Shown: in pieces, positions 58,501 to 64,000 of the stretch
Layout: every line of letters begins with the position of its first letter
How positions within the stretch are numbered: position 1 is the stretch's first letter
Assembly: GCA_021464415.1 (NCBI GenBank)
Contig: CM038470.1
Location: 42,216,099 to 42,280,098, forward strand
Reading direction: 5' to 3'
DNA length: 64,000 nucleotides
Origin: Lonicera japonica
Taxonomy: Eukaryota > Streptophyta > Magnoliopsida > Dipsacales > Caprifoliaceae
Notes under the pieces: generated by a model
What the model saw: only the letters and a program-made list of their open reading frames with translations
Told to the model about the DNA's origin: nothing
The model's database searches: none
Translations under genes and position numbers: made by a program

Positions 58501-61500
58501 TTTGAATTCGAATTCTGAACGTTTGTGGTGGGTTAAACACGCGCTTTTTGTCCCCGTTGTCGTTCTAGACCGTTTGACGGTCTAAACTTCCGTTGTTGAT
58601 CGTTACGACCAAATTGTATTGTTTTAGGCGTTCTACCGCAAAAGGCTTCATTTTGAATGACATTCACTCTAAGATTTTTGATTCAAATTCTGAACGTCTA
58701 CGCTGGGCTAAACACACGGATCCTGTTCATGTTGTCGTTGTTGATCATTTAACTGTCTAAACTTCTGTTGTTGATCCTTAGGACGAAAATGTATTTTGTA
58801 AGCGTTCTACCGCAAAAGGCTTCATTTTGAATGACATTCACTCTAAGATTTTGAATTCGAATTCTGAATGTCTATGATGGGTTAAACAGGCGCTTCTTGT
58901 CCCCATTGTCGTTCTTGACCATTTGACGGTCTAAACTTCCGTTGTTGATCCTTACGACCAAATTGTATTGTTTTAGGCGTTCTACCGCAAAAGGCTTCAT
59001 TTTCAATGACTTTCACTCTAAGATGTTGAATTCGAATTATGAACGTCTGTGATGGGTTAAACACGCGCTTCTTGTCCCCATTGTCGTTCTTGACCATTTG
59101 ACGGTCTAAACTTCCGTTATTGATCCTTACGACCAAATTGTATTGTTTTAGGCGTTCTACCGCAAAAGGCTTCATTTTAATTGACATTCACTCTAAGATT
59201 TTGAATTCGAATTCTGAACGTCTATGATGGGTTAAACACGCGCTTCTTGTCCCCATTGTCGTTCTTGACCATTTGACGGTCTAAACTTCCGTTGTTGATC
59301 CTTACGACCAAATTGTATTGTTTTAGGCGTTCTACCGCAAAAGGCTTCATTTTCAATGAGATTCACTCTAAGATGTTGAATTCGAATTATGAACGTCTAT
59401 GATGGGTTAAACACGCGCTTCTTGTCCCCATTGTCGTTCTTGACCATTTGACGGTCTAAACTTCCGTTATTGATCCTTACGTCCAAATTGTATTGTTTTA
59501 GGCGTTCTACCGCAAAAGGCTTCATTTTCAATGACATTCACTCTAAGATGTTGAATTCGAATTATGAACGTCTATGATGGGTTAAACACGCGCTTCTTGT
59601 CCCCATTGTCGTTCTTGACCATTTGACGGTCTAAACTTCCGTTATTGATCCTTACGACCAAATTGTATTGTTTTAGGCGTTCTACCGCAAAAGGCTTCAT
59701 TTTCCATGACATTCACTCTAAGATGTTGAATTCGAATTATGAACGTCTATGATGGGTTAAAACACGTGCTCTTGTCCCCATTGTCGTTCTTGACCATTTG
59801 ACGGTCTAAACTTCCGTTCTTGATCCTTACGACCAAATGTATTGTTTTTAGGCGTTTTCTACCGCAAAAGGCATCATTTGAATGACATTAACTCTAAGAT
59901 ATTGAATTCGAATTCTGAACGTCTATGATGGGTTAAACACGCGCTTTTCGTCCCCATTGTCGTTCTTGACCATTTGACGGTGTAAACATCCGCTGTTGAT
60001 CCTTACGACCAAAATGTATTTTTTTAGGCGTTCATCCGCAAAAGGCTTCATTTTGAATGACATTCACTCTAAGATTTTGAATTCGAATTCTGAACGTCTG
60101 TGATGGGTTAAACACGCGCTTCTTTTCCCCGTTGTCGTTCTTGACCATTTGACGGCCTAAACTTTCGTTGTTGATCCTTATGGCCAAAATGTATTTTTTA
60201 GGCATTCAACCGCAAAAGGCTTCATTTTGAATGACATTCACTCTAAGATTTTTGATTTGAATTCTGAATGTCTACGCTGGGCTAAACAAGCTCATCTTGT
60301 TCACGTTGTCGTTGTTGATCATTTAACGGTCTAAACTTCTGTTGTTGATCCTTAAGACCAAAATGTATTTTTTAGGCGTTCTACCGCAAAAGGCTTCATT
60401 TTGAATGACATTCACTCTAAGATTTTGAATTCGAATTCTGAACGTCTATGATGGGTTAAACACGCGCTTCTTGTCCCCATTGTCGTTCTTGACCATTTGA
60501 CGGTCTAAACTTCCGTCGTTGATCCTTACGACCAAATTGTATTGTTTTAGGCGTTCTACCGCAAAAGGCTTCATTTTCAATGACATTCACTCTAAGATGT
60601 TGAATTCGAATTATGAACGTCTATGATGGGTTAAACACGCGCTTCTTGTCCCCATTGTCGTTCTTGACCATTTGACGGTCTAAACTTCCGTTGTTGATCC
60701 TTACGACCAAATTGTATTGTTTTAGGCGTTCTACCGCAAAAGGCTTCATTTTCAATGACATTCACTCTAAGATGTTGAATTCGAATTATGAACGTCTATG
60801 ATGGGTTAAACACGCGCTTCTTGTCCCATTGTCGTTCTTGACCATTTGACGGTCTAAACTTCCGTTCTTGATCCTTACGACCAAATTGTATTGTTTTAGG
60901 CGTTCTACCGCAAAAGGCATCATTTGAATGACATTAACTCTAAGATATTGAATTCGTATTCTGAACGTCTATGATGGGTTAAACACGCGCTTTTCGTCCC
61001 CATTGTCGTTCTTGACCATTTGACGGTGTAAACATCCGCTGTTGATCCTTACGACCAAAATGTATTTTTTTAGGCGTTCATCCGCAAAAGGCTTCATTTT
61101 GAATGACATTCACTCTAAGATTTTGAATTCGAATTCTGAACGTCTGTGATGGGTTAAACACGCGCTTCTTTTCCCCGTTGTCGTTCTTGACCATTTGACG
61201 GCCTAAACTTTCGTTGTTGATCCTTATGGCCAAAATGTATTTTTTAGGCATTCAACCGCAAAAGGCTTCATTTTGAATGACATTCACTCTAAGATTTTTG
61301 ATTTGAATTCTGAACGTCTACGCTGGGCTAAACAAGCTCATCTTGTTCACGTTGTCGTTGTTGATCATTTAACGGTCTAAACTTCTGTTGTTGATCCTTA
61401 AGACTAAAATGTGTTTTTTAGACGTTCTACCGCAAAAGGCTTCATTTTGAATGACATTCACTCTAAGATTTTGAATTCGAATTCTGAATGTCTATGATGG

Positions 61501-62294
61501 GTTAAGCACGCGCTTCTTGTCCCCATTGTCGTTCTTGACCGTTTGACGGTCTAAACTTCCGTCGTTGATCCTTACGACCAAATTGTATTGTTTTAGGCGT
61601 TCTACCGCAAAAGGCGTCATTTTGAATGACATTAACTCTAAGATTTTGAATTCGAGTTCTGAACGTTTATGATGGGTTAAACACGCGCTTTTCGTCCCCA
61701 TTGTCGTTCTTGACCATTTGACGGTGTAAACATCCGCTGTTGATCCTTACGACCAAAATGTATTTTTTTAGGTGTTCATCCGCAAAAGGCTTCATTTTGA
61801 ATGACATTCACTCTAAGATTTTGAATTCGAATTCTGAACGTCTGTGATGGGTTAAACAAGCGCTTTTTGTCCCCGTTGTCGTTCTAGACCATTTGACGGT
61901 CTAAACATCCGTTGTTGATCCTTCCGCCCAAAATGTATTTTTTTAGTCGTTCAACCGCAAAAGGCTTCATTTTCAATGACATTCACTCTAAGATTTTGAA
62001 TTCGAATTATGAACGTCTATGATGGGTTAAACACGCGCTTCTTGTCCCCATTGTCGTTCTTGAACATTTGACGGTCTAAACTTCCGTTGTTGATCCTTAC
62101 GACCAAATTGTATTGTTTTAGGCGTTCTACCGCAAAAGGCGTCATTTTGAATGACATTGACTCTAAGATTTTGAATTCGAATTCTGAACGTTTATGATGG
62201 GTTAAACACGCGCTTTTCGTCCCCATTGTCGTTCTTGACCATTTGACGGTGTAAACATCCGCTGTTGATCCTTACGACCAAAATGTATTTTTTT
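55597..62294. repeat. Satellite array, ~175-bp monomer, ~38 copies
   Basis: The words 'gtcgttcttgaccatttgac', 'ggcgttctaccgcaaaaggc', 'gaatgacattcactctaag' and 'gaattcgaattctgaacgtc' recur every ~175 bp (for example 57686, 57861, 58036). At least three variant classes alternate: 'cttcttgtcccc' with 'acttccgttgttgatcc'; 'cttttcgtcccc' with 'gtgtaaacatccgctg'; and 'acgctgggctaaacaagctc' with 'gatcatttaacggtc'. Apparent minus-strand frames up to ~100 codons (for example 58882-59187) arise from the repeat and are not genes. 55597-57100 has many single-base indels compared with the rest. Confidence 0.95.
59776..61860. repeat. Higher-order duplication, ~1046 bp (6 monomers)
   Basis: Diagnostic variants recur at a fixed offset: 'ccgttcttgatcc' at ~59816 and ~60864, 'tcttttccccgttg' at 60121 and 61167, 'acgctgggct' at 60274 and 61320, 'ccgtcgttgatcc' at 60513 and 61559. 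Offsets are 1046-1048, about six monomers. Confidence 0.85.
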
Positions 62295-63291
62295 TTTTAA
62301 TAATCACAAGTCTACTAGGGTTTTATGTTGTTCACAGCCGCCACAAATTCCAAAACCTAGAAATAAAAGTCAAGTCTAGGGTTTTATATCAATACTAGCC
62401 GCCACAACTTTCAAAACCTAGAAATAAAAGTCAAGTCTAGAGTTTTATGGTGTTTGAAATACTAGCCGCCACAACTAGTGTTTTTGACCAAGAATTACAA
62501 GTCTAGGGTTTTATGATGCTTGCAATACCAGCCGCCACAACTATCAATAGCCGCCTGAATAACCAAGTTAACTAGGAATAAAGAGAATCGCAACTAGAGA
62601 TTTTCGCAATCCACAACTTTGGTTTAGCAATTCATATTGAAACACAATATCCAAACATATTATGAATGGACAGATTCGCGAATATGGTTCAGCAACGAAA
62701 TTGAAGATTTTCGACTTTGACCAACACAGATGAAACAGAATAAGCAGATCCGTGATAAGCAGATTCGAAAGTTTAGCAAGAGCAGATTCGTAACAACAAG
62801 AACAGAATTGTAAGAGCAAGAACAGATGCTGTCCCAAAACCTTAGAGTAGCCTCCTTTAAATAGGAGGAGAAATAAGCAAACCCTAATCAAACCCTAGGG
62901 AAACCCTAAAAACGAAAATACAAAAAACAAGCCCAATTCTAAGACAACAAAAATAATGGAACACTCTAAATAAGCCCAAAAAAACACTCTTAGCAAGCCC
63001 ATCACTCTAAATACTAATTATACATAATCCTTGGGCTGCAAATAAATAAAAACAATAATAAAACGTCTTAATTATTCTGCGCCTTCTTGGCTAAGCATTA
63101 TTTTCCATTCGTGTTCTTCATCTCCTTGAATGCTTCTCCAACCGTCAGCTTTATTCATCAGCTCGTGGACGATGCTCATGAGTGCTTCCTTCACCTTCCT
63201 TGCTCTAGCTCGGGTGATTGGGCCACTAGGAACCCGGATGCGATTTGCATAGTCTTCACTCCATGATCCAGCTCCAGTGCTATCCTCATCA
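62295..63291 (-). mobile_element. Retroelement-derived block inserted in the satellite
   Basis: The satellite stops after 'ccaaaatgta' plus a T run and resumes at 'gcttcattttgaatgac', having lost ~20 bp. No target duplication is present. The right part (62820-63280) matches 46720-47190: a minus-strand polyprotein tail (GSWSEDYAN, VPSGPITRARARKVKEALM, MLSQEGAE) and its 3' noncoding flank. The left part holds four ~65-bp tandem units. This looks like an LTR-element fragment rather than a complete element. Confidence 0.75.
62309..62545. repeat. ~65-bp tandem repeat, 4 units
   Basis: Units contain 'aagtctagggttttat' and 'agccgccacaact', starting near 62308, 62373, 62432 and 62498. They lie in the non-satellite insertion. 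Confidence 0.85.
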
Positions 63292-64000
63292 GCTTCATTT
63301 TGAATGACATTCACTCTAAGATTTTGAATTCAAATTCTGAACGTCTGTGATGGGTTAAACACGTGCTTCTTTTCCCCGTTGTAGTTCTAGACCATTTGAC
63401 GGCCTAAACTTTCGTTGTTGATCCTTATGACCAAAATGTATTTTTTAGGCGTTGAACCGCAAAAGGCTTCATTTTGAATGACATTCACTCTAAGATTTTG
63501 AATTCGAATTCTGAACGTTTGTGATGGGTTAAACACGCGCTTTTTGTCCCCGTTGTCGTTCTAGACCATTTGACGGTCTAAACTTCCGTTGTTGATCGTT
63601 ACGACCAAATTGTATTGTTTCAGGCGTTCTACCGCAAAAGGCTTCATTTTGAATGACATTCACTCTAAGATTTTTGATTCGAATTCTGAACGTCTACGCT
63701 AGGCTAAACACGTGCATCTTGTTCACGTTGTCGTTGTTGATCATTTAACTGTCTAAACTTCTGTTGTTGATCCTTAGGACCAAAATGTATTTTGTAGGCG
63801 TTCGACCACAAAAGGCTTCATTTTGAATGACATTCACTCTAAGATTTTGAATTCGAATTCTGAATGTCTATGATGGGTTAAACAGGCGCTTCTTGTCCCC
63901 ATTGTCGTTCTCGACCATTTGACGGTCTAAACTTCCGTTGTTGATCCTGACGACCAAATTGTATTGTTTTAGGCGTTCTACCGCAAAAGGCTTCATTTTG
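63292..64000. repeat. Satellite array, continuation to window end
   Basis: The same ~175-bp monomers continue after the insertion for about four copies, including 'tctacgctaggctaaacacg' and 'cttcttttccccg'-type variants, and run off the window. Confidence 0.95.

Noticed and set aside
55488..62226. Many minus-strand open frames of 67-101 codons with nearly identical proteins (57178-59187, 61492-62226), which could suggest a tandem gene family
   Set aside because: They are translations of the ~175-bp satellite. Frames end at random monomers, have no start context or splice sites, and one runs through the N gap.
63072..63314. An 80-codon minus-strand frame that looks like a complete small protein
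   Set aside because: The first residues come from satellite sequence and the rest from a retroelement polyprotein tail. The fusion is accidental at the insertion junction.
55597..64000. CRISPR-like array of regular repeats
   Set aside because: Repeats are contiguous ~175-bp monomers without distinct spacers in a plant genome, so this is satellite DNA.
55680..64000. CENP-B box in the satellite monomer
   Set aside because: The gaattcgaattctgaacg core has TTCG but lacks the CGGG half of the box, so no match was claimed.

Overview
The window looks like a gene-poor stretch of a flowering-plant nuclear genome, probably a eudicot. It is AT-rich, has GT-AG introns, and is filled with plant-type Ty3/gypsy and Ty1/copia LTRs, TIR elements of three superfamilies, and a ~175-bp satellite array. 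No bacterial genes, rRNA, tRNA or CRISPR were seen. Only one protein-coding gene looks intact: a four-exon minus-strand gene (34137-37387) for the mitochondrial ribosomal protein mS23. Two plant genes are dead: a MIXTA-like R2R3-MYB reduced to its third exon (27808-28563), and a beta-propeller glycosidase (GH43/arabinanase-levansucrase-like, 32325-33788) with about five disabling changes.

Left third (1-21.3 kb): a nested LTR-retrotransposon cluster that can be unpicked by its target-site duplications (TSDs). A Tat-like gypsy element (888-19885, TSD ttact) has its 5' LTR split by a second LTR element (1547-14431, TSD atatt). That second element holds a decayed minus-strand Tat-like gag-pol relic and two further solo LTRs (3041-5364; 10890-13896, TSD tatac). 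The outer element's interior has a broken gag and another probable solo LTR. Its 3' LTR carries a PIF/Harbinger-like MITE (19073-19606, TSD TAA), and the empty site is visible in the 5' LTR.

Middle (21.3-42 kb): a solo copia LTR (TSD aaact), several TIR elements, the two pseudogenes and mS23, whose first intron holds a 1-kb Mutator-like element. Next is a nest of three DNA transposons: a 9-bp-TSD element (37915-41223) contains a second Harbinger-like MITE (38640-40952), which contains a hAT element (38654-40451, 8-bp TSD).

42-53.2 kb: another nest. A 9-bp-TSD, Mutator-like element (42167-53161) holds a solo copia LTR (42753-53013, TSD gtatt), which holds a near-complete non-autonomous gypsy element (43077-51915, TSD ttaat) with a recognisable PBS and PPT on the minus strand.

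Right end (54.3-64 kb): a copia LTR runs into a 100-N assembly gap. Beyond it lies a satellite of ~175-bp monomers reaching the window edge, with variant classes, a ~1046-bp higher-order duplication and one inserted block of retroelement-derived sequence. The array may be pericentromeric or centromeric, but sequence alone cannot decide. I see no new functional system. The main interest is the legible insertion history, the satellite, and DNA elements that share internal cargo.
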